Assembly: GCF_001423245.1 (NCBI RefSeq)
Contig: NZ_LMOH01000023.1
Coordinates: forward strand, 1,645-65,644
Length of the DNA stretch: 64,000 bases
Reading direction: 5' to 3'
Source of the DNA: Aureimonas sp. Leaf324
Lineage (GTDB): Bacteria; Pseudomonadota; Alphaproteobacteria; Rhizobiales; Rhizobiaceae
Shown: piece after piece, positions 1-7,648 of the stretch
Numbering within the stretch: the stretch's first letter is position 1
How the letters are laid out: every line of letters begins with the position of its first letter
Made by a program: the position numbers and the translations under genes
Notes under the pieces: generated by a model
The model's input: the letters and a program-made list of their open reading frames with translations, nothing else
Told to the model about the DNA's origin: nothing
The model's database searches: none

Positions 1-201
1 GCTGAGGTTCGACTTGACCGACTCGGAGGCCGAGATGTCGGAGCGGATCTTCGTGGCGGTCGCCCAGATCCCGGCATCATCCTTCGCAGAGCCGACACGC
101 AGGCCCGTCGCGATGCGGTTCTGGGTCGTGGTGAGATCGGCGTTCACGCGGCGCAGAGCGGCCATGGCGACACCGTTGTTCGTCGTGCTGATAGCAACCA
201 T
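1..201 (-). CDS. fliC: Flagellin, N-terminal part (cut by window edge)
   Basis: Reading the minus strand from the ATG at 201 gives 67 codons before the window ends. The product starts MVAISTTNNGVAMAALRRVN and continues with a TTTQNRIATGLRV stretch and an SAKDDAGIWATAT stretch. This is the conserved D0/D1 coiled region of flagellin, the filament subunit exported by the flagellar type III apparatus. A purine-rich GGGGAAA sequence lies about 6 bases before the start. It stands downstream of fliP in the same direction but behind a terminator, so it probably has its own promoter. Alphaproteobacteria often carry several flagellin genes; whether more copies follow cannot be seen here. Confidence 0.93.
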   Translation of the reverse strand, partial: MVAISTTNNGVAMAALRRVNADLTTTQNRIATGLRVGSAKDDAGIWATATKIRSDISASESVKSNLS

Positions 202-449
202 TGTCTTTTCCCCGTTTATCTTGAAGCTTTTCTTTGAGACTTTGCTCTCTGCTTCGAAGACAAAAATACCGGGGAACTCGGAATACCTGCTGTATTGGAT
301 CGCTAAAATTGAATCATATTGGGGATTTGGACTTCTGACGCTACAGTATAGATGACAGTTGACTTCCGTGTCGGCGCGGTTTCGATTCAAATTGGTGACA
401 TTTTCGGCTAAGCTTCTGAAATGCCGCCAGGCGTCCAGCGTCCAACGCA
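202..449 (-). promoter_or_regulatory. Flagellin upstream region and leader, with a candidate promoter
   Basis: About 250 bases with no credible gene, clearly more AT-rich than the surrounding coding DNA. Read towards the flagellin gene, a TATACT hexamer at 350-345 is preceded 18 bases upstream by CCGACA (374-369), a possible housekeeping-type -10/-35 pair. It would give a leader of roughly 135 bases. Long flagellin leaders are known in alphaproteobacteria, where translation is regulated. The promoter call rests on one hexamer pair and is weak; another sigma factor may be used. Confidence 0.3.
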
Positions 450-483
450 GAAAGCCCCCGGACCGGTAAGTCCGAGGGCCTTT
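450..483 (-). terminator. Rho-independent terminator after fliP
   Basis: A hairpin with arms at 454-463 and 471-480 (GCCCTCGGAC pairing with GTCCGGGGGC on the minus strand) is followed by a short TTTCT. One position is a G-U pair on minus-strand RNA but a C-A mismatch on plus-strand RNA, so it works for minus-strand transcripts. It lies 27 bases after the fliP stop and should separate the basal-body genes from flagellin. Confidence 0.7.
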
Positions 484-509
484 GGAAGGGGCCTTGCGTG
501 CGAGCGTCG

Positions 510-1289
510 CTACATGAAGGAGCGCACGAGGCTGCCCGTCAGCATGTTCCAGCCGTCGATCAGGACGAAGAACAGGATCTTGAAGGGCAGCGAGATGATC
601 GTTGGAGGTAGCATCATCATGCCCATCGACATGGTCAGTGTCGCGACGATCAGGTCGATCACCAGGAACGGCAGGACGATCAGGAAGCCGATCTCGAAGC
701 CGCGGCGCAGTTCCGAGATCATGAAGGCCGGGACGAGGATGCGGAAGTCGACGACCTGCCCCTCGCCCGAGCCCTGCTCCACCACCGGCAGACGGTCGCG
801 GATCGAGGCCTCGTTGATGTTGTTGAAGAGGGCGAGGTCTTCCTCCCGCACCTGATCCAGCATGAACTCGCGGAAGGGCTCGGCGATGCGCGGCAATGCC
901 TCTTCTTCCGTGATCTGTCCCTTCATCAAGGGCTGCAGGCCGTCGCGCCAGGACTGGTCGAAGGTCGGCATCATCACGAAGAAGGTGATGAAGAGCGACA
1001 GCGAAATGAGGATCAGGTTGGCCGGCGTCGTCTGGAGGCCGAGACCCGTGCGCAGGATCGAGAGCGCGATCACGACGCGGGTGAAGGCCGTGACCATCAC
1101 GAGGAGGCCCGGCGCCACCGACAGGACGGTGACGATGCCGAACAGCTGGACGATCCGGCCGGAGACGGCGGTGTCGCCTGCGGGGATCAGCGAGGCGAGC
1201 CCGCTTGCCGCTTCCGCGACCGCATCCTGCGCCAGGGCCGGGGCGGCGCTGGCGACGAGGAGCGCAAGAAGGAGGAGAAGCCGCTTCAC
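510..1289 (-). CDS. fliP: Flagellar export-gate protein FliP
   Basis: 259 residues, the usual FliP size. An N-terminal signal sequence (about residues 1-21, ending ALAQ) is followed by several membrane segments and the conserved pattern VTAFTRVVIALSILR near residue 70, typical of FliP/SctR. FliP forms the core of the flagellar type III export gate with FliQ and FliR, which are not in this window. The ATG at 1289 overlaps the end of fliL by 4 bases, so translation is coupled. It is the last gene of the fliL-fliP pair and is followed by a terminator. Confidence 0.95.
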   Translation of the reverse strand: MKRLLLLLALLVASAAPALAQDAVAEAASGLASLIPAGDTAVSGRIVQLFGIVTVLSVAPGLLVMVTAFTRVVIALSILRTGLGLQTTPANLILISLSLFITFFVMMPTFDQSWRDGLQPLMKGQITEEEALPRIAEPFREFMLDQVREEDLALFNNINEASIRDRLPVVEQGSGEGQVVDFRILVPAFMISELRRGFEIGFLIVLPFLVIDLIVATLTMSMGMMMLPPTIISLPFKILFFVLIDGWNMLTGSLVRSFM

Positions 1290-1822
1290 TTGACGATCAA
1301 CGAACGGACGACGACGTCCTTGACGGCGGTCGAGCGCAGCCTGGCGCGCTCGAGGAGGTCTTCCTTGAGGTGCAGGAGGCCGCGAGCGCCCTCGATCTGG
1401 GCCAGTTCCAGCGTGCGCATGAAGACCAGCGTGTCGGCCTGGATCTGCGAGGCCAGCACCGTCTGATCCACGCTTTCGTCCTCCGACAGCGACAGGAGCA
1501 GCCCGGCCTCGAGCCGCACCTGCGTGCCCGGCGGCGAGGCGAGATCGGTGAGGATCGGCTCGAGCGGCTGGACGATTTCCTTCGTGCCGGCCGGAACGGC
1601 GGCGAGCGAGGGAGCGCCGGCCGCCGCGGCCGGAGCCTCGACCGGCGGCGCTTCGGCCACCGGCGGGTCCTTCTTGAGGAGGAAGCCGAGGGCCCCGCCC
1701 CCGGCCAGCGCGATCACCGTCAGGCCGAGAAGCGCGCCGATCGTCTGCGCCTTGTTGCTCTTCTTGGGCGGCGCGAAGCCGTCGGGCAACATGCCTAGGG
1801 CTTCAGGGCTGAGCTCGGTCAT
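1286..1822 (-). CDS. fliL: Flagellar basal body-associated protein FliL
   Basis: 178 residues from the chosen ATG at 1822 (MTELSPEALG). This start has a GGAGCG sequence about 5 bases upstream; an in-frame ATG at 1840 lacks one. One membrane segment (about residues 29-49) is followed by a Pro/Ala-rich linker and a periplasmic domain ending in the FliL-like KDVVVRSLIVK. FliL surrounds the stator at the basal body and supports motor torque. It lies upstream of fliP, but a 201-base gap with a strong hairpin separates it from flgH, so fliL-fliP may also be transcribed separately. Confidence 0.9.
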   Translation of the reverse strand: MTELSPEALGMLPDGFAPPKKSNKAQTIGALLGLTVIALAGGGALGFLLKKDPPVAEAPPVEAPAAAAGAPSLAAVPAGTKEIVQPLEPILTDLASPPGTQVRLEAGLLLSLSEDESVDQTVLASQIQADTLVFMRTLELAQIEGARGLLHLKEDLLERARLRSTAVKDVVVRSLIVK

Positions 1823-1957
1823 TCGGCGCTCCGGCGGCATGGAATGGGACGGCCGGGCGCGGTGTGGGCGGGATCGTCCCGCCGGGCACCGCCGCCCGGC
1901 AAGGAAGTGTTAATAAATCGGTCTGTCGCGAGCCTTGCCGCACCGCACGAGACAACG

Positions 1958-1993
1958 AAAGCCCACGACCGCAGCGGGGCTGCGGTCGTGGGC
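1958..1993 (-). terminator. Strong hairpin between flgH and fliL (possible terminator)
   Basis: A perfect 14-bp inverted repeat, arms 1961-1974 (GCCCACGACCGCAG) and 1980-1993, with a 5-base loop. On the minus strand it is followed by TTTCGTT, a weak U-tract. It sits 30 bases after the flgH stop and could end or attenuate the long flgB-flgH transcript ahead of fliL-fliP. Confidence 0.6.
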
Positions 1994-2023
1994 GGCATCG
2001 GAACGTGGCGAAGACGTCTCTCG

Positions 2024-2734
2024 TCAGTAGGGCAGGACGTTGTCGAGGACCTGCTGGCCCCACCCTGGCTGCTGCACTTCCGTCAGGCGGCCGCGGCCGC
2101 CGTAGGAGATGCGGGCTTCCGCGATCTTCTCGTAATGGATCGTGTTGTTGGGCAGGATGTCGCCCGGCCGGATGATGCCGGCGATCGACAGGACGCGCAC
2201 CTCGAAGTTGACGCGCACCTCCTGCTGGCCGGCAATGTAGAGGTTGCCGTTCGGCAGGACCTGCGTCACCACGGCCGCGACCGACACGTCGATCTCTTCC
2301 TTGCGGTCCACGGTTCCCTTGCCGGTCGCCTTGGTGCCGTTCTTCAGGCCGAGCGTGGTGCCGACGGTCGGCAGCCCGTAGGACCCGATCGAGCCCTTGA
2401 GGTCGGCCCCGACGCTGACGCCGGAATCGCGCGAGCGCTTGGTGTTGTTGTCGAGCGTCGCCTTGTCGTCGATCTGGATCTTCACCGTCACGATGTCACC
2501 GACGTTGAGCGCGCGCGTGTCGCGGAAGAGATCGGCGTTGCGGCCGGTCCACAGCGAGTTGACGTTGCGCGGCAGCTCGTTCGGCCCGGGGCCGGGCGCC
2601 GGCTGGACGATCGGGGCGTTCTGGTAGAGCCCGCTGCCGACCGGCGTCAGCAGCGGCTCGCGGAACGCATCCTCGCGCGTGGTGGAACAACCGGCAAGGA
2701 GGCCGACGGCCAGGAGGGGGGCAATGGCTCTCAC
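2024..2734 (-). CDS. flgH: Flagellar L-ring lipoprotein FlgH
   Basis: 236 residues from a GTG at 2734 that overlaps the motE stop as GTGA. The frame is open further upstream, but this start puts a lipoprotein signal (lipobox LLAGC, Cys16) at the N-terminus, as expected for FlgH. FlgH forms the outer-membrane L ring around the rod. Visible features include NSLWTGRNADLFRDTRA, DIVTVKI and a C-terminal IRPGDILPNNTI segment typical of the family. The order flgI-motE-flgH is the rhizobial one. A strong hairpin follows 30 bases after the stop. Confidence 0.93.
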   Translation of the reverse strand: MRAIAPLLAVGLLAGCSTTREDAFREPLLTPVGSGLYQNAPIVQPAPGPGPNELPRNVNSLWTGRNADLFRDTRALNVGDIVTVKIQIDDKATLDNNTKRSRDSGVSVGADLKGSIGSYGLPTVGTTLGLKNGTKATGKGTVDRKEEIDVSVAAVVTQVLPNGNLYIAGQQEVRVNFEVRVLSIAGIIRPGDILPNNTIHYEKIAEARISYGGRGRLTEVQQPGWGQQVLDNVLPY

Positions 2735-3333
2735 AGGGACTGGTCCTTCGCACCGGCCTCGGCGGAGGCGCGGTCGGTCTTCTTGACGATCAGAGCCGCG
2801 AGTTCGGACGCGATCGGCGCGGGCATCTCGGCGAGGATCGCGCTCGCCTGCCGCGGCTTGAGGCGTGTCAGGAGCGAGGCGGCGATCGGGCGGTCGAGCG
2901 CGGCCATCTGGGCGGCGGCCGCATCCGGCTTCATGCCGGAATAGATGTCGATCACGATGCCGGAGGTGGAATCGATGAAATCCCGCCGCTCGCCGAGCCA
3001 CTTCTCGACCTCGGCGCGCTTGGCCTCCAGCTCGTCGATCTTGGAGGAGATCTCGCCTTCCGCCTGGCGGATCTCGGCCAGCTGCATGGCGTTGCGCGCG
3101 TCGAGCGCGGGATTGGCGATGTTGGAGCAGAAGCGGTCCGTGTCGGTCATCGGCGCTTCCGGCGTCACGACTTCCTTGCCGTCGGCGCCGATGATGCGCA
3201 CCTTGGCCGGCGTCGTCGGCGCGGCCGGCGGCGGCGTCGAGGCGCCTTCGGCAAAGGCCGCGTCTGCCGTCATGACCGAGAGCATCAGGCCGAGCCCGAG
3301 GGCTGCACGATGGGAACGGGACGAGGTCATCAC
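2731..3333 (-). CDS. motE: MotE-type periplasmic motility protein
   Basis: 200 residues. A signal peptide ending near AFA (about residue 28) is followed by a low-complexity Pro/Ala segment, a coiled coil (about residues 80-120, rich in AEIRQAEGEISSKIDELEAK) and a MgtE_N-like end with SLLTRLKPRQASAILAEMP. In rhizobia MotE is a periplasmic chaperone for MotC and lies between flgI and flgH, as here. The start is a GTG overlapping the flgI stop; an ATG one codon later is equally possible. No motB or motC is in this window. The family call rests on domain layout and gene position. Confidence 0.82.
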   Translation of the reverse strand: MMTSSRSHRAALGLGLMLSVMTADAAFAEGASTPPPAAPTTPAKVRIIGADGKEVVTPEAPMTDTDRFCSNIANPALDARNAMQLAEIRQAEGEISSKIDELEAKRAEVEKWLGERRDFIDSTSGIVIDIYSGMKPDAAAAQMAALDRPIAASLLTRLKPRQASAILAEMPAPIASELAALIVKKTDRASAEAGAKDQSL

Positions 3334-4535
3334 TGCACCACGATCTCGGCCTGCATGGCGCCGGCCGTCTTGATAGCCTGAAGGATGGCGATGATGCCGG
3401 TCGGCTTGAGGCCGAGGCGGTTCAACCCGCGCACCACGCTGTCGAGATTGGCGCCCTGCACGATGGCGAGGTTCCCACCACCCTGCTGGGCATTGACCGT
3501 CGTGTCCGCAGTGACCACCGTCTCGCCGTTGCTGAGCGGTCCCGGCTGCGAGACGTTGGGGATGTCGGTGATGCGTACGGTCAGGCTGCCGTGCGTGACC
3601 GCGACCGTCGAGATCTGGACGTCCTTGCCGATGACGACCGTGCCGGTACGCTCGTCGATCACGACGCGGGCGGCGGTGTCCGGCTCGATCATCAGGTCGC
3701 CGACATCCGCGATGAAGCGGGTGGACGACATCTTGGCGGGGCGGGTCAGCGAGATCGTGCGGAAGTCCTGCTCGCGCGCCACCGGCTTGCCGTAGGTGCG
3801 CGCGGCAAACGAGTTGATCGCGTCGACGACGCGGATCGCCGTGCGATAGTCCGGATTGCGCAGTTCCATCGTGATGTTGGGCGTGTCGACCGTCGCGCGG
3901 GGAACTTCGCGCTCGATCAGCGCGCCGCCGGCGATGCGCCCGGTCGTGGGCGTGCCCTGCGTCAGGCTCTCGTTGGTGCCCTCGGACGAGAAGCCGCTGA
4001 CCGCAAGAGCCCCCTGCCCCACCGCATAGATCTCGCCGTCCGGCCCGTAGAGCGGCGTCATGACGAGCGTGCCGCCCATCAGCGACGAGGCGTCGCCGAG
4101 CGAGGACACCGACACGTCGATGCGCGAGCCGATGCCGGCGAAGGCCGGCAGGTCGGCGGTCACGATGACAGCGGCGACGTTGCGCGTGCGCGGATTGGCG
4201 CCCCGCACGTTGACGCCCATGCGGTCGAGCATCGACTGGAGCGACTGCTCGGTGAAGGGCGAGTTGCGCAAGGAGTCGCCCGAGCCCTGTAGGCCGATCA
4301 CGAGACCGTAGCCGACGAGCTGGTTGTCACGCACACCCTTGATCGTGGTGACGTCCTTGATCCGCACGCCGCCGGACTGGCGGGCGCGCGGGACGATGGT
4401 CTGGAAGTTCTCGTGCGCGCCGATGCCGGCCTGCGCATAACCGTAGTCCGCGACGCCGTAGTCGGCGGCGTTCGCCGGAACGAGGACGGCTGCGAGGCTG
4501 GCGCCGAGAACGAGGGTGCGGAGCGAAGCTCTCAT
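3330..4535 (-). CDS. flgI: Flagellar P-ring protein FlgI
   Basis: 401 residues. A signal peptide (cleavage near ANA-ADYG, about residue 23) precedes RIKDVTTIKGVRDNQLVGYG, the family hallmark; later come GLQGSGDSLRNSPFT and a C-terminal TGIIAILQAIKTAGAMQAEI. FlgI builds the periplasmic P ring at the peptidoglycan and needs FlgA, whose gene is immediately upstream. The start ATG overlaps the flgA stop by 4 bases (ATGA). Complete, with nothing unusual in length. Confidence 0.96.
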   Translation of the reverse strand: MRASLRTLVLGASLAAVLVPANAADYGVADYGYAQAGIGAHENFQTIVPRARQSGGVRIKDVTTIKGVRDNQLVGYGLVIGLQGSGDSLRNSPFTEQSLQSMLDRMGVNVRGANPRTRNVAAVIVTADLPAFAGIGSRIDVSVSSLGDASSLMGGTLVMTPLYGPDGEIYAVGQGALAVSGFSSEGTNESLTQGTPTTGRIAGGALIEREVPRATVDTPNITMELRNPDYRTAIRVVDAINSFAARTYGKPVAREQDFRTISLTRPAKMSSTRFIADVGDLMIEPDTAARVVIDERTGTVVIGKDVQISTVAVTHGSLTVRITDIPNVSQPGPLSNGETVVTADTTVNAQQGGGNLAIVQGANLDSVVRGLNRLGLKPTGIIAILQAIKTAGAMQAEIVVQ

Positions 4536-5011
4536 TGCGCCGACACCTCGATCGATCCGTCCTCGGATGCGATGCCACTGATCAGGATGCCGCTGTCGAC
4601 GTTGCGCACGCGCACCGACTGGCCCGCCTGCGCGGACTGGAGCGGCATGCCCTTGCCTGTGATGAGGAGCCCCTCCTCGCGGTAGATGAGCGTCGCGACC
4701 TGGCCGGCCGTGACGGCATCGGGCGACTTGAGGTCGCTGAGGAGGATCGGCTGGTTCGGAAGAAGCGTGCGGCGCGCGAGCCGGTCCTTCAGCATGCCCT
4801 CCTCGACGACGTAGGCCGAGAGCTGGTTCCCCGGCACGGTGAACCGCGCCGAGATGACGCCGCGGTCGAGGACGCTCTGGCCGGGATAAACCACGACCGT
4901 CGGGACCGGCAGATTGAGATCCGCGGCGCCCGCCGAGGAGCCAGCGGCCGGGACGAGGCCGAGCGCGGCGGCGGCCAGGACGTGTTTCGCAAGGCGGACG
5001 ATACGGGTCAT
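4532..5011 (-). CDS. flgA: P-ring assembly chaperone FlgA
   Basis: 159 residues with a signal peptide (about residues 1-29). A SAF-type domain carries the pattern VISARFTVPGNQLS, and the C-terminal domain has GLLITGKGMPLQSAQAGQSVRVRN, the characteristic FlgA end. FlgA is periplasmic and helps FlgI polymerise around the rod. It starts 5 bases after the flgG stop and overlaps flgI by 4 bases, so it is inside the rod/ring operon. Rhizobial FlgA proteins are similarly short compared with the enterobacterial protein. Confidence 0.93.
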   Translation of the reverse strand: MTRIVRLAKHVLAAAALGLVPAAGSSAGAADLNLPVPTVVVYPGQSVLDRGVISARFTVPGNQLSAYVVEEGMLKDRLARRTLLPNQPILLSDLKSPDAVTAGQVATLIYREEGLLITGKGMPLQSAQAGQSVRVRNVDSGILISGIASEDGSIEVSAQ

Positions 5012-5016
5012 GATGC

Positions 5017-5799
5017 TTAGCGGATGCCCTTGGAGACGACGCCCGACATCTCGTCGGCGGCCTGGATGACCTTGGAGTTCATCTCGTAGGCGCGCTGCGC
5101 CGAGATCAGCTCGGAGATTTCCTTCACCGGATCGACGTTGGAGTTTTCGAGGTACCCCTGCTTGATCACGCCGTAGCCCGGATCGCCCGGCACGCCGGCG
5201 ATCGGGGCGCCGGAGGCAGCCGTCTCGCGGAACAGGTTGCCGCCCTCGGCCGCGAGACCCGGCTCGTTGGCGAAATTGACGAGGGTCAGCTGGCCGATCT
5301 GCTGCGCCGCGCCGTCGACCGTGGCGAACACTTCGCCCGAATCGTTGATCGAGATGTCGGTCGTGTTCTGCGGAACGGTGATGCCGGGATCCACCGTGAA
5401 GCCGTCGAGCGTCACGATCTGGCCAGTGTCGTTCTTGTTGAGCGCGCCGTCGCGGGTGTAGAGCGTCTGGCCGCCGGGGCCCTGGATCTGCAGCCAGCCC
5501 TGGCCGTTAATCGCGATGTCGAGGTTGTTGCCGGTCTGCTCGAGCGCACCCTGGATATGGACGGAGCGAACGGCGGCCGTGCGCACGCCGAGGCCGATGC
5601 GCGCGCCCTCGGGCACGACGTTCTCGCCGCCGCGCGCCGGCACCCCCTGCATCCGCTCCACCTGGTAGAGAAGGTCGGTGAACTCGGCGCGGGCGCGCTT
5701 GAAGCCGGTGGTGTTGATGTTCGCGATGTTGTTCGCGATCACTTCGACATTGGTCTGCTGGGCGTTCATGCCGGTCGCGGCGATCGCAAGGGCGCGCAT
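5017..5799 (-). CDS. flgG: Distal rod protein FlgG
   Basis: 260 residues, the usual FlgG size. The N-terminus [20 protein letters not shown] and [18 protein letters not shown] is the Flg_bb_rod signature; the C-terminus [19 protein letters not shown] is the matching helix that packs with it. FlgG polymerises into the distal rod that passes through the P and L rings encoded downstream. It follows fliE by 15 bases in the same operon. Confidence 0.97.
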   Translation of the reverse strand: MRALAIAATGMNAQQTNVEVIANNIANINTTGFKRARAEFTDLLYQVERMQGVPARGGENVVPEGARIGLGVRTAAVRSVHIQGALEQTGNNLDIAINGQGWLQIQGPGGQTLYTRDGALNKNDTGQIVTLDGFTVDPGITVPQNTTDISINDSGEVFATVDGAAQQIGQLTLVNFANEPGLAAEGGNLFRETAASGAPIAGVPGDPGYGVIKQGYLENSNVDPVKEISELISAQRAYEMNSKVIQAADEMSGVVSKGIR

Positions 5800-5814
5800 G
5801 GGCTGGGACTTTCG

Positions 5815-6135
5815 TTAGATAGACATGCGGGAAAGTTCGAGATAGGCGGAGACGACCTTGTCGCGCAGCGCGACGGCCGTCTGGAGCGTGCGCTCGGCGC
5901 CCATCACGGCGTCGACCACGGCCTGGGTGGAAGCCTTGCCGTTGACGCCCTGGATCGAGACGGTCTCGGCGCCCTTCATGGACTGCGTCGCCTCGCGAGC
6001 GATCTCGCTCATGGCTGCGGCAAAGCTCTGGCCGGCTTCTTGGGTGGCGGCCGCGCCGGTGGCGCCGGCCGGGGAAAGACCGTCGAGGCGCAGCGCGTCG
6101 ACGCGCGGCATGGCACTGCCGATGGCGGGGATCAT
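5815..6135 (-). CDS. fliE: Hook-basal body complex protein FliE
   Basis: 106 residues, normal for FliE. The C-terminal half has the family pattern VDAVMGAERTLQTAVALRDKVVSAYLELSRM. FliE joins the MS ring to the proximal rod and is the first rod component exported. It lies between flgC and flgG, 5 bases after the flgC stop, as in other rhizobia. Confidence 0.94.
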   Translation of the reverse strand: MIPAIGSAMPRVDALRLDGLSPAGATGAAATQEAGQSFAAAMSEIAREATQSMKGAETVSIQGVNGKASTQAVVDAVMGAERTLQTAVALRDKVVSAYLELSRMSI

Positions 6136-6140
6136 GGGCG

Positions 6141-6557
6141 TCAGCCTCTCATGAGATCGATGGTGAGATTGATGAGCTCGCGTGCCTGCTTGATGACCTG
6201 CAGGTTCGCCTCGTAGGAGCGGTTCGCCTCGCGCATGTCGGTCATCTCGACCAGCATGTTGACGTTCGGCATCTTCACGTAGCCGTCCTGGTCGGCGGCC
6301 GGGTTCCCGGGATCGTGCTCCATGCGGAAGTCCGAGCGGTCGGTGCCCACCGACTTGATGCGCACGAGGTCGGCGCCGAGCAGCCGGTCCATCTCGCTGG
6401 TGAAGGCGACGGTCTTGCGCCGGTAGGGATCGCTGCCCGGCGTCTCGCCCGTCGAGCGCGCGTTGGCGACGTTCTCGGACACGATGCGCATCCGTTCGGA
6501 CTGCGCTTCGAGGCCGCTCGCCGCGATCTTGAGGGCGGAGGTGATCGAGTCGGTCAA
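6141..6557 (-). CDS. flgC: Proximal rod protein FlgC, TTG start
   Basis: 138 residues starting at a TTG (6557) 4 bases after the flgB stop; AGGGC lies about 8 bases upstream. The product starts (M)[19 protein letters not shown], matching FlgC starts of other rhizobia, so the TTG is preferred over later ATGs. [20 protein letters not shown] and the C-terminal [21 protein letters not shown] are family hallmarks. FlgC is one of the proximal rod subunits. Confidence 0.95.
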   Translation of the reverse strand: MTDSITSALKIAASGLEAQSERMRIVSENVANARSTGETPGSDPYRRKTVAFTSEMDRLLGADLVRIKSVGTDRSDFRMEHDPGNPAADQDGYVKMPNVNMLVEMTDMREANRSYEANLQVIKQARELINLTIDLMRG

Positions 6558-6561
6558 GGCG

Positions 6562-6942
6562 TTAGCCCTTCAGCGTCGTCATGAACATGCGGTGGAACGA
6601 CTTCGCGACCGAGGTCGAGAGGGCGAAGTCGCGCGAGACCTCGCCAGCCTTGAGCATTTCCTGCTCGAGGCTGACGGAGTTGCCGGAATGGGTGACGTCC
6701 CACGGCTTCTGCGTGGCTGCGTCGGTGCCGAAGTCGCGGCCGGCCGACGCCACGAGATGGCTCGGGTTCGAGCCGGACATCTGAAGCGCCGTGTTTTCCA
6801 GAACCTCGGAAAACGGCGTGACGTCCTTGGCCCGGTAGGTCGGCGTGTTCGCGTTGGCCACGTTCTCGGCGACCACGGCCTGACGCGCGGACAGCCACTC
6901 GGCACGGCGGGAACTCAGCCCGAAAAGGTAGAACTCGCTCAA
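6562..6942 (-). CDS. flgB: Proximal rod protein FlgB, TTG start
   Basis: 126 residues from a TTG at 6942 with GAGGA about 10 bases upstream. The frame also holds an ATG at 6993, but the added residues (MPVPMYGAPIKCPRTRP) do not look like FlgB, whose conserved part starts at [33 protein letters not shown] and the C-terminal [15 protein letters not shown] fit the family. It is the first gene of the flgB-flgC-fliE-flgG-flgA-flgI-motE-flgH operon. Both flgB and flgC use TTG, which may hold down proximal-rod translation. Confidence 0.93.
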   Translation of the reverse strand: MSEFYLFGLSSRRAEWLSARQAVVAENVANANTPTYRAKDVTPFSEVLENTALQMSGSNPSHLVASAGRDFGTDAATQKPWDVTHSGNSVSLEQEMLKAGEVSRDFALSTSVAKSFHRMFMTTLKG

Positions 6943-7029
6943 GGGTCGCGTCCTCGGACATTTGATCGGTGCCCCATACATAGGAACAGGCACTTGTCCG
7001 AAGCTGACGATCTTACAGATTTCTTAGTA

Positions 7030-7056
7030 TTAACAGGTCGTTAATCAGTATTAACG
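7030..7056 (-). promoter_or_regulatory. Candidate CtrA binding site before flgB
   Basis: TTAA-CAGGTCG-TTAA at 7030-7044 matches the CtrA consensus TTAA-N7-TTAA exactly on both strands. A third TTAA at 7051-7054 follows with a 6-base spacing, so 7039-7056 is also an inverted repeat (CGTTAAT, 4 bases, ATTAACG). AGTATTAAC also repeats at 7026 and 7047, 21 bases apart. The site is about 90 bases before the flgB start. CtrA controls early flagellar genes in Caulobacter and motility genes in many alphaproteobacteria. The match is direct; its function here is inferred. Confidence 0.6.
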
Positions 7057-7074
7057 AAAGCATAACGCAGATAC

Positions 7075-7100
7075 GAAAAGGCCCCGCCGATGGCGGGGCC
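7075..7100 (-). terminator. Rho-independent terminator after the 149-residue gene
   Basis: GGCCCCGCC and GGCGGGGCC pair around a 3-base loop (7080-7100) and are followed on the minus strand by TTTTC. It lies 28 bases after the stop of the hypothetical gene and separates the flhB side from the flgB promoter. Confidence 0.75.
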
Positions 7101-7127
7101 GTGTCGCTTGCAAAGCGCGCGTTGGTT

Positions 7128-7577
7128 TCAGGCGTTGCGCGCCGTCACGAGGCGTGCCGCGGCGATCGCCGCCTTGAGGCGTTCGGTATTGGCCGCAGGG
7201 TCGGCATCCGGATCGGAGAAGGCGATGTAGTTGATGTGGACGGCCGCCTTGGTCGCGGTCAGCGACAGCTTGAAGTGCACCGTCACCTCGCCGCCGTGGA
7301 ACTCCATGTCGAGGTCGATCGTCGGCGCGCTGCCCCAGTTGAGGTGCACGTCGCCGCCGCCGGCGAACCGCAGCGAGCCGGGCGCGAGGTAGAGCTGCGC
7401 GGAGGACTCCACGATGTCGGCGATGTTGCCGAACTGGTCCATCCGCAGGAACGCGACGTAGTCGACGACGTCGACGAGGCGCAGCTCGGCCACCACTTCC
7501 TTGATCCCGTTCGCCAGCGCCTTCTCGCGGTCGGCTGCGTACTTGTTGCGAACGTTGAGCATGACGTGGGAACCCAT
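7128..7577 (-). CDS. Hypothetical protein inside the flagellar cluster
   Basis: 149 residues; not recognised. The ATG at 7577 has AAAGG about 7 bases upstream. There is no signal peptide or membrane segment, so it should be cytoplasmic. The N-terminal third looks helical (NKYAADREKALANGIKEVVAEL); the middle alternates hydrophobic residues in beta-strand style with paired glycines (GSLRFAGGGDVHLNW, FHGGEVTVHFKLSLTATKAA). It follows flhB by 71 bases in the same direction and precedes the flgB promoter, with its own terminator. Its place suggests a motility role, but nothing in the sequence proves that. Confidence 0.75.
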   Translation of the reverse strand: MGSHVMLNVRNKYAADREKALANGIKEVVAELRLVDVVDYVAFLRMDQFGNIADIVESSAQLYLAPGSLRFAGGGDVHLNWGSAPTIDLDMEFHGGEVTVHFKLSLTATKAAVHINYIAFSDPDADPAANTERLKAAIAAARLVTARNA

Positions 7578-7648
7578 GGAGGACCTTTACGCGAAATGAA
7601 CCGGAACGGCTTCCCGAGGGGAAGGCAGGCGTCGACAGGTCGGCCGGG

